The position numbers were made by a program, and so were the translations under genes. Source: CAZIUL01 sp964542475 (lineage in GTDB: Bacteria; Planctomycetota; B15-G4; CAYZWU01). Taken from it: a stretch of 64,000 nt of DNA. A model generated the notes under the pieces. That model made no database searches. It was not told the DNA's origin and saw nothing but the letters and a program-made list of their open reading frames with translations. The stretch spans positions 62,001-126,000 of the forward strand of contig CAZIUL010000004.1 in NCBI GenBank assembly GCA_964542475.1, in the 5' to 3' direction. Shown here in pieces: positions 16,497-25,548 of the stretch (within the stretch, counting starts at the first letter, position 1; each line of letters begins with the position of its first letter).

Positions 16497-18008
16497 TCAA
16501 CGGCGGCCTTTTTTCCGGCGCTGTCTCTCGGCTTTTTTCTTTCTTTTCATGTTTTTCCCTTTGCCGCTTTTCAGCTGCCCCGGGTTATCCAGCTTGCCGC
16601 TGGCATGCAGCTTTTCCACCATGGCATTTTTTTCCTTGAGCGCCCCTTTCATGCCGGGCATCAAGCGCGACGCCATCTTTCCCATCATACCCCCCATCAT
16701 ACCATCCATCATGCCGCCAAGGCCCCCCTTCTGTTTTTTCATCATGCTTTGCATCTGGCGGAACTGCTTCAGAAGATCGTTCACATCGCCGAGGGATGTG
16801 CCGCTCCCCTTGGCCACACGCCTTTTGCGGCTCATATCGAAGAGATCCGGTTTCAGCTTCTCCTGCGGTGTCATGGACTGGATAATGGCTTCGAGACGTA
16901 CCATGGATTTGTCATCAACGCCGGCATCCTTGAACTGGGAGCCTAGGCCGCCCGGGAGGTGGCCCATGAGATCCTTGAGCGATCCAAGCTTCTTAACGGA
17001 CTGGAGCTGCACAAGGAAGTCCTCGAATGTGAACTCGGCCTCGAACAGCTTCTTCACCTGCTCTTCCGCCTGCTCCTTGTCTATCACGTCCTGGGCCTTT
17101 TCCACGAGGCTCACAACATCGCCCATACCGAGGATCCGGGAGGCCATGCGGTCCGGGTAGAAAGGTTCGAGATCATCAAGCTTTTCCCCGACACCAACGA
17201 ACTTGATCGGTTTGCCTGTGACGGTTTTCACCGAAATCGCCGCACCGCCGCGGGTGTCGCCGTCCAGCTTGGTCAGGATGACTCCGTCCAGCTCAAGGCG
17301 TTCGTTGAACTCCTTTGCGGAGTTGACCGCATCCTGGCCGGTCATGGCATCGCACACCAGAAAGGTCTGGTGCGGCTTCACAGCGCCCCTGATATCGTTG
17401 AGCTCCTGCATTAACGGCTCATCGATGTGCAGACGCCCGGCTGTATCGATTACAACCGTGTCCCGCCCTCCGGCAGCAGCAGAGGAAAGAGCATCCGCAC
17501 ACATCAGCGGCGGGCTCATCCCGTGCTGGTGGAACACGGGCACTTCGAGTTGCTCGCCGAGGATCTTGAGCTGCTCCACCGCTGCAGGGCGCTGAATATC
17601 AGCTGCTACGAGGAGCGGGTTGCGGCCCTTTTTTCTGAGAAATCCCGCCAGCTTGGCACAGGTTGTGGTTTTTCCCGAACCCTGGAGCCCTGCTATCAAA
17701 ATCACGGTAGGCGGGTTTGGTGCGAACTCGACGCCGCTTATTGTCGGCCCCATAGTCTCGATCAGCACATCCTGAAAGATCTTGACGATCATCTGACCGG
17801 GAGTAACGGATTTTACGACGTCCTCGCCGACTGCGCGTGATGTGACCTCCTTTAACAGGTCTTTGGCCACTTTGAAATGAACATCCGCCTCGAGCAGAGC
17901 AGTACGAATATCCCTCAACCCTTCCTGGATGTTGTCCTCGGTAAGCCTGCCGCGTTTGCCGAGCTTCTGAAAAGCCTTCTGCAAGGAGTTGGAGATTGAC
18001 TCAAACAT
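16497..18008 (-). CDS. ffh: signal recognition particle protein Ffh
   Basis: 503 residues. The N domain (1-90) is followed by the GTPase G domain with GLQGSGKTTTCAKLAG (near 107-122), DTAGRLHIDEPLM (near 190) and TKLDGDTRGGAA (near 247). The M domain (about 310-480) is rich in methionine, for example QSMMKKQKGGLGGMMDGMMG, which forms the signal-peptide groove. A basic tail of Lys/Arg ends the protein. Ffh with 4.5S RNA delivers nascent membrane proteins to FtsY. No 4.5S RNA gene is recognisable here. It leads the ffh-rpsP pair. Confidence 0.97.
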   Translation of the reverse strand: MFESISNSLQKAFQKLGKRGRLTEDNIQEGLRDIRTALLEADVHFKVAKDLLKEVTSRAVGEDVVKSVTPGQMIVKIFQDVLIETMGPTISGVEFAPNPPTVILIAGLQGSGKTTTCAKLAGFLRKKGRNPLLVAADIQRPAAVEQLKILGEQLEVPVFHQHGMSPPLMCADALSSAAAGGRDTVVIDTAGRLHIDEPLMQELNDIRGAVKPHQTFLVCDAMTGQDAVNSAKEFNERLELDGVILTKLDGDTRGGAAISVKTVTGKPIKFVGVGEKLDDLEPFYPDRMASRILGMGDVVSLVEKAQDVIDKEQAEEQVKKLFEAEFTFEDFLVQLQSVKKLGSLKDLMGHLPGGLGSQFKDAGVDDKSMVRLEAIIQSMTPQEKLKPDLFDMSRKRRVAKGSGTSLGDVNDLLKQFRQMQSMMKKQKGGLGGMMDGMMGGMMGKMASRLMPGMKGALKEKNAMVEKLHASGKLDNPGQLKSGKGKNMKRKKKAERQRRKKGRR

Positions 18009-18435
18009 CGAGCATCCTTATGACATAACGATTTAAACCTGATCTGCGGGCTTCCGAGCGGGAACCAATAGCCATGAACCATGGCATCCAGCCGATCTTG
18101 CCCAACGAACCTGATTTCAAACCCATTATTATAGAACAAGAAAAGTAAAACAAGCCATGAAAAAAACACAACTTATGTGTATTACTTAGGCTTGAGGCTG
18201 GAGGCTGGAGGAAGAGGAAGAAAGAAGAAGAGAACCACGGATGGACACGGATAATTTTTAACCGAGCCTGAAGGTCAAAGCCCCCAAGTCATTAACAATT
18301 AATAATTAACAATTGACAAATAAAATGAATTCTCTTTCTTCAATCCGTGTTCATCCGTGGTACCTCTTCCATCTTCAATCTGTTTTCATCCATGGTTCCG
18401 ACCCATAATGATTTGAAAGGTTTTTTGCCGCAACA
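18009..18435. other. 427-base gap with inverted repeats, no gene seen
   Basis: Between ffh and the methyltransferase-like gene, which are divergent. It contains the ACCACGGATG repeat (18235-18252) and its inverse (18343-18360), a short GAGGCTGGAGGCTGGAG tandem at about 18193-18209 and an AT-rich stretch ATTAACAATTAATAATTAAC at about 18291-18310. No promoter can be argued well for either gene. Confidence 0.5.
18235..18360. repeat. inverted pair of CCACGGATG(G/A)ACACGGAT repeats
   Basis: CCACGGATGGACACGGAT at 18235-18252 and ATCCGTGTTCATCCGTGG at 18343-18360 are inverse copies separated by 90 bases, so the segment could fold as one long stem or be a small mobile repeat. A third copy is at 3241-3258. 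Purine-rich sequence precedes the forward copies in both places. Confidence 0.6.
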
Positions 18436-19224
18436 ATGAACATGTCGGAAATCGAGCGGAACATCAGAAAGGCGGGCGCGGGCGAGCACGCGTGTACTGC
18501 GGAGCAGGAGTGTCTTATCAGCCTCATGCTCCTGTTCGCGAAACTCGATCCGCCGCCCGACCCGATCGGCCTGTTTCCGCGCTACGGGGAGCTGAAGGAG
18601 CGTTTCCTCGAAGCAGCCGGATCCGGGGACTGCGAAGCCGTAGAGGAGACGTTTTTGACGCTCTATTGCCATGTTCACGGACACGAGGCTCCTTACACGT
18701 CGAACGAGAGGCTCCGCATCGAAGAGACAGGCGGGTACTGGTGCCACGCTGGAGGTATCTCCCCGATCATCAAGGCAGGGCCTTACATCAACGCTGAAAC
18801 GGTGTCAGCCGATTTCGGCGCGGGCAACGGCCTGCAGGGCCTTCTCATGCAAAAGCTCCACCCCCACGAAAAGACCGTACAGATAGAGATATCGAGCAGC
18901 ATGATCGAGGCTGGAAAAGGGTTGCAGGCCTGGATCGGTATCCCTGATAGCCGCGTGGAATGGCGCGCCTGCGATGTGTGCGGGATCACCCCCTCCGGCA
19001 TGGACTTCATCTACCTCTACAGGCCGGTGCGGCCCGAGGGGCGGGGCAGGCTGTTTTATGAGCGGTTCGCCGCAGCCCTGGATTCCGAAGACCGCGATGT
19101 GGTGATATTCAGCATTGCCGATTGTCTCGGCGATTTTCTTTCTCGCAGGTTCGTGCCATTCTACTCGGATGGGCACCTTACCTGCTACTGCAACAGAGGC
19201 TCCCAACCTCTTAAGGAGATCTGA
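18436..19224 (+). CDS. class I SAM-dependent methyltransferase-like protein
   Basis: 262 residues. The only clear family mark is the SAM glycine loop DFGAGNGLQGLL at about 126-137 with QIEISSSMIEAGKGLQ as motif-II-like acidic strand. A helical N-terminal domain of ~90 residues (EQECLISLMLLFAKLDPPPDP) precedes it, and Cys/His are scattered (CHVHGHEAPY, GYWCHAGG). The last part ends in HLTCYCNRG. Substrate unknown. It stands alone on the plus strand, 112 bases before the porin gene, and may share its transcript. Confidence 0.6.
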   Translation: MNMSEIERNIRKAGAGEHACTAEQECLISLMLLFAKLDPPPDPIGLFPRYGELKERFLEAAGSGDCEAVEETFLTLYCHVHGHEAPYTSNERLRIEETGGYWCHAGGISPIIKAGPYINAETVSADFGAGNGLQGLLMQKLHPHEKTVQIEISSSMIEAGKGLQAWIGIPDSRVEWRACDVCGITPSGMDFIYLYRPVRPEGRGRLFYERFAAALDSEDRDVVIFSIADCLGDFLSRRFVPFYSDGHLTCYCNRGSQPLKEI

Positions 19225-19235
19225 ATTTTATTGGT

Positions 19236-19263
19236 TTGCCTTTCACTTCGGCCTGTTTATACT
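19236..19263 (+). promoter_or_regulatory. candidate sigma-70 promoter for the porin gene
   Basis: TTGCCT (19236-19241), 16-base spacer, TATACT (19258-19263), about 73 bases before the porin ATG. Reasonable match to housekeeping promoters, but by eye only. Confidence 0.4.
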
Positions 19264-19336
19264 ATCGGATTGTTATTGATCAAGACATACAGTACTTTCA
19301 GATCGTGACCAGAGCGTCAAACAGGGAGGGATTCTA

Positions 19337-20474
19337 ATGAATGACCCGATCACCACAAAAACTTTTACACCTTTTGTTGTTGTCCTGCTTTCCTTTTTCG
19401 TTACTTGCACCGGCCTGATAAGTGCCGAGGACCGGGCTGGGTCAACAGACAGCCAGGACCCGGTCATTGTCGAGGCCGAGGAGCCCGAACATCCCGAAGA
19501 CACGGGTGACAAGCCGTTCTGGGAATGGGAACGTATGACCGGAAACTGGGGAGGCCTGCGGGATGACCTGTACGACTACGGCATCGATGTTGACCTGACC
19601 TACAAGGGGGAATACTTCGTCAACCTCCGCGGCGGACTGCGGACCCACGACTCGAACGAATACAACGGGCTCGTGGACCTGGCCGTCACGATGGACCTGG
19701 ACAAGCTTTTCCTGTGGAAAAACGCAAAGATCTTCGTTCTCGGACAGCAAAAGCACGGCAACGGGATCACGGAAAAGTATGTGGGCGACTTCCAGGAGGT
19801 CAGCAACATCGATGCGGAGGATCTCACTCGCATCAGCGAGCTCTGGCTCGAACAGATGCTCTTCGATGATATGTTTCGCCTGAAGATCGGAAAGCAGGAC
19901 TGCAACACCGATTTCTGCTTCCCGGAGTTCGGCAGAAACTTCATCAACCTATCGTTCGAATCCCCACCCAACATCCCCATGCCGACATACCCTGACCCTG
20001 CTCTCGGCGTCATGGCCATGGCGGAGCCTTGCAAATGGTTTTCAGCGGGCGGTGGAATCTATGATGGTGACGGCGAAGGCGGCGAGACCGGATTCAACAC
20101 CCTTTGCGATGGTGAAGACGGATATTTCGGCATAGTCGAAGCCGCTGTCAAGCCGCAGTTCGAGATCAACGACCGCTTCCCAGGCGCTTACAAGGCCGGA
20201 TGGTGGTACCACAGCGAAAACNNNNNNNNNNNNNNNNNNNNNNNNNNNNNNNNNNNNNNNNNNNNNNNNNNNNNNNNNNNNNNNNNNNNNNNNNNNNNNN
20301 NNNNNNNNNNNNNNNNNNNNNACGCACGAGACCGCGATCGAGTTCTTTCACAAGGTTCAGTTGACCCCTTTTCTTGCTATCCAGCCCGACATTCAGTACA
20401 TTTTCAACCCGGGGGGCGATTCAAAGACCAGAGACGCGCTTGCCGCCGGCATCCGGTTCATCGCCGAGTTCTGA
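19337..20474 (+). CDS. OprB-family carbohydrate porin, interrupted by an assembly gap
   Basis: Outer-membrane beta-barrel porin. A signal peptide covers about residues 10-30, then residues 58-75 carry WERMTGNWGGLRDDLYDYGI, the OprB N-terminal hallmark, followed by amphipathic strands such as VDLTYKGEYFVNLRGG. The 100-N gap (20222-20321) interrupts it. After the gap, the frame starting at 20322 reads THETAIEFFHKVQLTPFLAI then PDIQYIFNPGGD and ends GIRFIAEF, the standard OprB C-terminus, with TGA at 20472-20474. The two halves are in different frames across the gap, so the 100 N are a nominal spacer. A computed reading straight across gives a false tail. Strong AGGGAGGG ribosome site. Probably a sugar or solute porin. 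Confidence 0.85.
20222..20321. other. assembly gap of 100 N
   Basis: Exactly 100 unknown bases inside the porin gene, a standard scaffolding placeholder. True length is unknown. Confidence 0.98.
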
Positions 20475-20513
20475 GACGGGCCGAACAAGGCAGCGATATT
20501 GGAATTAATGAGA

Positions 20514-20559
20514 CCGCTGAAAAAAGCTGAGTCGACTGTGGGCCGCTTTTTTTCAGCGG
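20514..20559. terminator. rho-independent terminator-like hairpin after the porin
   Basis: CCGCTGAAAAAAGC (20514-20527) pairs with GCTTTTTTTCAGCGG (20545-20559) around a 17-base loop, with an internal T run on the 3' side. It follows the porin stop by 40 bases and separates it from the small gene at 20581. Confidence 0.65.
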
Positions 20560-20580
20560 GTTAACCAAGGAGGTTGTACG

Positions 20581-20691
20581 TTGCGAGGTTTCTTTTCCAG
20601 GCATAGAATAATTTTCAAATACTGCGGATTTCTCCTGTTGATTGGGGCCATGATCGCCTTGAGTGTTGGCACGCTGCACGCCGCCCCGTAA
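20581..20691 (+). CDS. 36-residue signal-peptide-like small protein
   Basis: Not a computed ORF of usual size. TTG start at 20581 behind an AAGGAGG site (20567-20573), 36 codons, TAA at 20689-20691. It starts with MRGFFSRHR, has a hydrophobic core (FLLLIGAMIALSVGTL) and ends HAAP. It overlaps the AAGGAG site of the TauE/SafE gene 10 bases downstream, so coupling is likely. Small proteins like this occur before TauE/SafE genes in some Desulfobacterota, which is a memory-based recollection rather than a check. Confidence 0.55.
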   Translation: MRGFFSRHRIIFKYCGFLLLIGAMIALSVGTLHAAP

Positions 20692-20700
20692 GGAGAATCC

Positions 20701-21227
20701 GTGATGGGGATGAGCCCCATTACATTCTTCGTGGTGCTCCTGATTGTCTGCACCCTGATCGGGATCTTCGCTGTTCTTGCGGGCGTTGGGGGCGGGGTTA
20801 TTTTTACACCGCTTTTCATGGGCTTCACGTCCATCGACTCGTACGTCATCCGTTCGACGGGCCTGTTCGTTGCAATGGCCGGCGCACTCGTGGCAGCAAG
20901 GCCTTTCCTGCGAAGGAGGATCGCCAACATCCGCATTCTTTTCACGGGCGCTGTCCCTTACGCATTATTCGCGGTGATAGGCGCGCTCCTGGCAGGGTAC
21001 ATCGAGCACGATGGGCGAGGGAGGGGAAGCGTTCATCCGCGGAGCCCTGGGGATCATAGTCATAGGAATCGGCGCTCTTTTCATCTTTCTCGGGGGCAAG
21101 ACCGAATACCCGGATGTTACAAAGGTCGATGGCTTCACAAAACGACTGAACCTGCCGATGCCGTATTGGGAAGCTTCGCTCGGCAAGGTGATCAACTACA
21201 AGGTGACCAGAGCCGCTCCTTTCAGGG
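20701..21227 (+). pseudogene. TauE/SafE (TSUP) transporter, frameshifted and truncated
   Basis: Starts GTG at 20701 (or ATG at 20704) after AAGGAG. Residues 1-100 are TSUP-like: transmembrane segments with LAGVGGGVIFTPLFMGF and RSTGLFVAMAGALVAARPFL. The frame then breaks near 21005-21010: the downstream homologous sequence, MGEGGEAFIRGALGIIVIGI, is in another frame, a one- or two-base indel. After TEYPDVTKVDGFTKRL and NYKVTRA it ends abruptly at about 21227, where the second half (normally ~200 residues) is absent. Sequence from another gene begins immediately (21228). This may be a real pseudogene or an assembly error close to the N gap. Confidence 0.7.
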
Positions 21228-21623
21228 GTAATCTACGGTGAATGCGCCTACTGGATAGCGATAATCGGCATGGTGATCGCCATCGTCGAAATCAGCATGT
21301 ATTTCTTCGACCACAACCAGTTCTTAGATGACCAGGTCCTGCTGGACGGGCTCTGGGCAGGCAAGGACAAGACAGAAATCTGGGATGAGGCAGCCGGTTC
21401 CGAGGTCATCCACGGACACTGGTACCTGCACAAGCTCGGGTGGAGCGACGGAATCGCGATGCTTGGCATAGCCATAAGCTGTCTCGCAGGAGTCATCGGC
21501 GCCTTGGGGGCTTTTGCAGGGATGATCGCAAAAAATGAAAAACCCGTGATCTTCGCGGTTTTCGCCCTGGTCATCTCCCTGCTGCTGACCGCGTCAGCCG
21601 CGGGCTTGATCGCGCTTCACTAG
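21228..21623 (+). pseudogene. membrane protein, 5' end missing
   Basis: The open frame from 21228 reads VIYGECAYWIAIIGMVIAIV and continues to a TAG at 21621-21623, about 131 residues with no proper start. The first in-frame ATG is 21270. There is one N-terminal hydrophobic segment, a hydrophilic middle with FDHNQFLDDQVLLDGLWAG, and two hydrophobic segments at the C-terminus. It looks like a small inner-membrane companion gene of the TSUP transporter whose start was lost with the transporter's second half. The stop codon overlaps the half-copy palindromic repeat that begins at 21621. Confidence 0.55.
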
Positions 21624-21698
21624 CCCGCATATTTCATCCTCTTCTGCTGCGGCACAGTAAACTGCACTATGGCTGCGTTTCATGCCTGGATACGATCC
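21621..21698. repeat. palindromic repeat family, half copy A
   Basis: TAGCCCGCATATTTCATCCT followed by CTTCTGCTGCGGCACAGTAA and GGCTGCGTTTCATGCC. This is one arm only of the ~180-base element seen at 33302, 51138 and 57069. Confidence 0.8.
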
Positions 21699-21703
21699 GC
21701 AGA

Positions 21704-23758
21704 TCAGTCAGCCTTCACCCACTGATCGAGCCACCCAATCACTGTTTCGTGCCACAGGATGCTGTTGTGAGGCTGGAGCACCCAGTGGTTTTCGTCAGGG
21801 AAATAAAGCAGCCTGCTGGGGATGCCCCTACGCTGAAGAGCGGTAAAGGTCGAGATCCCCTGAGTCACCACAACCCTGTAATCGTTCTGGCCGTGGATGA
21901 CCAGCATCGGGGTCTTCCAGTTTTGCACGAAGTTCACCGGATTGTGCTTTTCAAAGCCTTCAGGGTTGTCCCAAGGCGTGCCCTCGTGGTCCCATTCGGG
22001 AAACCATAGCTCCTCGGTGTCATAGTACGCAAACCGCTCGTCCAGGTTTCCGTCGTGGTTGACCAGGCACCTGAACCGGTCCGGCCAGTTCCCGGCGATC
22101 CAGTTGATCATGAACCCGCCGAACGAGGCGCCCAGCGCTCCCACGTGGTCTTCATCCAGCCACTCGTACCTGTCGAGCGCGGCAGCGAGCCCTTTCTTCA
22201 GGTCCTCAAGAGGTTTCCCTCCCCAGTCCCCACGTATCGAATCCTTAAACTCCTGGCCGTAACCCGTTGATCCGTGAAAGTCGACCATGACCGCTGCATA
22301 GCCGGCACCGGCATAGGCCTGTGGATTCCACCGGTAATGGAAATTGTTGCCGAACGATCCTTGGGGCCCTCCGTGAATCAAAAAAGCAACCGGGTACTTT
22401 TTCCCTGGGTCGAAATCCACGGGCTTCACCACGTATCCGTAAACCTTCTCGTCGTTCCATCCCTTGAACGAGAACTGTTCGTAGTCCCCCATACGGACTG
22501 CGGCAAGTTTCTCGGTGTTGATTCTTGTGACCGGTTTTATATTCGTTCCGTCCGCATCAGCAGAGTACAGCTCCACCGGAGACTTCAGGCAGTTCATTCC
22601 GTAGACGATCCTATCCCCTGCAAACGCCGGAGAGCGCACATGGCCATCGCTTATCAGGCAATCTATCTTTTCGGTTTCAATATCAACGGCAAACAATGCG
22701 CCCTGCCCCAGATGCGCCGCAACAGCATATAGCGTCCCGGAGTCAGGGGACCAGAAAATCGAATTGGGGGAAAGCCCCCAATCAGGAACCAGCACACGCA
22801 CGGGCCCATCAGGCCAGGAGCGAATGACTATCCGAAACCGGTCGGACTCGTAACCCGACCTGGCCATGGCCAGGTAAGCCAGGGTCTTTCCGTCAGGAGA
22901 AAACACCGGGCCGGTGTCCCATGCCTTGTTCCTTGCGGTCAGATTTTGCGGGGGAGCGGATCCATCCGCAGGTACCAGGAAAAGGTCAAAGTTAGTGGAC
23001 CAGGCTTCCTCCCTGCCGGCACATCTGGCCCCGAAAACAACCGCGCTGCTATCAGGTGTAAAAGTGATCTCTTCCGGTCCGCCAAACGGCTGTGAGGGCG
23101 AGTCAGCATCCATGCCCTCCATGACATCCATTGATCTCCCGGTGTCCGTGTTCATCACAAAAAGGTGGGATCTCCTTCCGTCCTTCCACGTGTCCCAGTG
23201 ACGGATGAAGAGTTTGTCATATATGCGGCCCGTGATCTTGCTGCCGGCGATCTGATCGAGCTTCTCAACGGTTTCCTCAACTGTCCCGCACTCCGGGAAA
23301 ACGGACATGGTAAAGGCGATGTGTACCCCGTCCGGGGCCGGCACAAGGTTGCTCACATCAAGCGGCAGATCCGTCACCTTGACAGCTTCTCCGCCGCCGA
23401 CCGGAATGCGCCACACCTGGGATGAACCGGAACGGGTCGAGATGAACCAGATGGATTTTCCGTCGGCGGACCAGCGCGGGTTGAAGTCCGCGGCAGTGTG
23501 TGTGGTGAGCCGGAGAAGGCCTTCCCCGTCCACGCCCGTTTTCCACAAATCGGTCCTTCCACAGTTGCTTTCGAGGTCCGTGCTCCTCAAGACAAAAACC
23601 ACACTTTTGCCGTCAGGGGATATGCTCGGACTCGACACACGGTCCATTGCCAGCATGTCATGCACCGAAAAAGGATGGCTTTCATCCGAGCCATGGCCCA
23701 TTGCGCTGAAACAGCTCATCGCTGACAAGACAAGAACGGCGCTCAATCCGCGAAACAT
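21704..23758 (-). CDS. S9-family prolyl oligopeptidase/acylaminoacyl peptidase
   Basis: 684 residues with an N-terminal signal peptide (about 1-22). Residues 30-430 form a beta-propeller with repeated SPDGK units (SISPDGKSVVFVLR, WSADGKSIWFI, FSPDGKTLAYLA). The alpha/beta-hydrolase domain follows, with the nucleophile in GASFGGFM (about 545-552), Asp in GQNDYRV and His in DENHWVLQ, the complete catalytic triad. The oxyanion region reads IHGGPQGSFGNNF. Likely a periplasmic serine peptidase that removes residues from short peptides. It is convergent with the broken transporter locus, with a 5-base space to the repeat. Confidence 0.9.
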   Translation of the reverse strand: MFRGLSAVLVLSAMSCFSAMGHGSDESHPFSVHDMLAMDRVSSPSISPDGKSVVFVLRSTDLESNCGRTDLWKTGVDGEGLLRLTTHTAADFNPRWSADGKSIWFISTRSGSSQVWRIPVGGGEAVKVTDLPLDVSNLVPAPDGVHIAFTMSVFPECGTVEETVEKLDQIAGSKITGRIYDKLFIRHWDTWKDGRRSHLFVMNTDTGRSMDVMEGMDADSPSQPFGGPEEITFTPDSSAVVFGARCAGREEAWSTNFDLFLVPADGSAPPQNLTARNKAWDTGPVFSPDGKTLAYLAMARSGYESDRFRIVIRSWPDGPVRVLVPDWGLSPNSIFWSPDSGTLYAVAAHLGQGALFAVDIETEKIDCLISDGHVRSPAFAGDRIVYGMNCLKSPVELYSADADGTNIKPVTRINTEKLAAVRMGDYEQFSFKGWNDEKVYGYVVKPVDFDPGKKYPVAFLIHGGPQGSFGNNFHYRWNPQAYAGAGYAAVMVDFHGSTGYGQEFKDSIRGDWGGKPLEDLKKGLAAALDRYEWLDEDHVGALGASFGGFMINWIAGNWPDRFRCLVNHDGNLDERFAYYDTEELWFPEWDHEGTPWDNPEGFEKHNPVNFVQNWKTPMLVIHGQNDYRVVVTQGISTFTALQRRGIPSRLLYFPDENHWVLQPHNSILWHETVIGWLDQWVKAD

Positions 23759-23809
23759 ATCTATCCTCCTAAGATAAGATGGTATTCTGCACGGCTACAA
23801 GAGGAAGGA

Positions 23810-24235
23810 TCAAGGACCATTGATTCTCGTCAAAATTCTTTGAAACATTTCCTCTGCGGTATCCCTGTCAGCCAGCATGTACCTCCTGGCTTTTACCCGC
23901 AAAAACACGCCCTCATCCCCCGTGCTTTCCACTGAAACATACACGTCAGAACCCTTCCATGAGCCTGAAACCCTGCAGATGGGACGTTCAAGCACGATCT
24001 TCGGGCAGAGCTCATCCATGACCTCCACAGCCGCGTCATAAGTCCTGGCGAGCGTTGATTGGATCCTGCCGGCATACGTATCGTCTTCTATAAATCCCTG
24101 ATCGATAGCAACTGCTGTCGCGGCCCCGACGCCGAACAGCACAACACCTGTCAGGCAACCGTTCGATGCGACAAGAATCATAAGAACAGCGATCATCGTG
24201 TAAAGGCCGGCTATTCCCGGTGATTTAGTATTCAT
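23810..24235 (-). CDS. DUF3568-like lipoprotein
   Basis: 141 residues. An N-terminal hydrophobic segment ends NGCLTGVVLFGVGAATAVAI, a lipobox-like NGC followed by glycine-rich sequence typical of DUF3568-type small lipoproteins. The C-terminal half is a small alpha/beta domain with CRVSGSWKGSDVYVSVES and FQRILTRI. The role is unknown. It lies between murA and the S9 peptidase gene, same strand, 17 bases after murA. Confidence 0.6.
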   Translation of the reverse strand: MNTKSPGIAGLYTMIAVLMILVASNGCLTGVVLFGVGAATAVAIDQGFIEDDTYAGRIQSTLARTYDAAVEVMDELCPKIVLERPICRVSGSWKGSDVYVSVESTGDEGVFLRVKARRYMLADRDTAEEMFQRILTRINGP

Positions 24236-24252
24236 TTCTCTCCAACCTGATT

Positions 24253-25548
24253 TCAGACCGACTGGCCGGGCAGCTTCTCTTCCTTCAAGCGCTCGATGGA
24301 AGCTCCCAGGTTCCTGAGTTTTTCATCTATACGCATGTACCCGCGGTCTATGTGGTATACGCGGTGAATTTCCGTTTCCCCCTCGGCCACAAGCCCGGCC
24401 AGTACAAGAGCAGCGCTGGCCCTCAAGTCCGAAGCCATGGTCTGCGCTCCGGAAAGATGATCTACGCCTAAAATGACTACCTGCGGCCCTTCCTTGCGGA
24501 TCCTGGCCCCAAGCCTGTTCAGCTCAGCCACGTGGATGAACCTGTCCGGATAGATCTTCTCGGTCAAGATCGACATCCCGTCGGCCAGTGCCATGAGCAC
24601 CATCATCTGAGCCTGCATGTCCGTTGGAAACCCCGGGTATGGAAGAGTGGTGAGGTCCAGCGGCTTGAATCGGTTTTTGGGGCGTCTCACGCGGACACCG
24701 CTCTCCGTGCGTTCAAGGACAACACCCGCTGATTTCAGCATTTCGAGCACGGAAATCATGTGGCCCGGTTCCACTCCCTCCACGATCACATCCTCGCCTG
24801 CTAGGGCCGCTGCCACGAGAAAGGTACCCGCCTCAATACGGTCCGGGATCACGGTGAAATCCGTGCCGTGAAGGGATTCGACCCCTTCGATGTGTATCCT
24901 GTGCGTTCCGACCCCCTCTATCCGCGCTCCCATGCTCTTCAAAAGCAGGCCCAGGTCCTGGATCTCGGGCTCCATCGCCGCGTTTTCAATGACAGTCTTT
25001 CCCTCAGCAAGACACGCGGCCATCATGACGTTTGCAGTGCCGAGTACAGAGGACCCGAATGTGGATCCCAGGTAGATCTCAGCTCCTTTCAAGCGGCACT
25101 CCTTGCTGCGGATGTAGCCGCTCTTCACTTCCAGGTCCGCGCCCAGCGCGCTCAGTCCCTTGAGATGGAGATCGATCGGACGAACGCCGAAAACACACCC
25201 GCCTGGCATGGATACGGTAGCCCTGCCTCTCTTGGCCAGCAGAGGACCAAGCACGCAGATCGAGGCACGCATCGTGCTGACGAGCTCGTATGAAGCCGTG
25301 CATGAGCTGCTGTCCTTCACCTGAAGACGCACGCAGTCCCTCTCTTTTTCGCGAATCACTTCGGTGCCGAGCTCACCGAGAAGCGAGGAAAGGGTTCTTA
25401 CGTCCCTGAGATCAGGCACGTTCCGTATGATCACCTCCTCGTCCGTCAAAAGAGATGCGGCCATGATAGGCAGGACCGAGTTTTTAGCCCCGCTCGCACG
25501 AATCCTGCCTTTCAACGGACACCCGCCCTTGATGATCAGCTTATCCAT
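24253..25548 (-). CDS. murA: UDP-N-acetylglucosamine 1-carboxyvinyltransferase
   Basis: 431 residues, standard length. MurA performs the first committed step of peptidoglycan synthesis. The active-site cysteine is in MPGGCVFGVRPIDLHLKGL (Cys at about 117), so the enzyme should be fosfomycin-sensitive; Asp-type variants are absent. The conserved GASGAKNSVLPIMAASLL at 19-36, PDRIEAGTFLVAAA and the PYPGFPTDMQAQMM loop are all present. The gene overlaps the HEAT protein gene upstream by 8 bases. It proves a murein-building cell wall, useful for taxonomy. Confidence 0.97.
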   Translation of the reverse strand: MDKLIIKGGCPLKGRIRASGAKNSVLPIMAASLLTDEEVIIRNVPDLRDVRTLSSLLGELGTEVIREKERDCVRLQVKDSSSCTASYELVSTMRASICVLGPLLAKRGRATVSMPGGCVFGVRPIDLHLKGLSALGADLEVKSGYIRSKECRLKGAEIYLGSTFGSSVLGTANVMMAACLAEGKTVIENAAMEPEIQDLGLLLKSMGARIEGVGTHRIHIEGVESLHGTDFTVIPDRIEAGTFLVAAALAGEDVIVEGVEPGHMISVLEMLKSAGVVLERTESGVRVRRPKNRFKPLDLTTLPYPGFPTDMQAQMMVLMALADGMSILTEKIYPDRFIHVAELNRLGARIRKEGPQVVILGVDHLSGAQTMASDLRASAALVLAGLVAEGETEIHRVYHIDRGYMRIDEKLRNLGASIERLKEEKLPGQSV

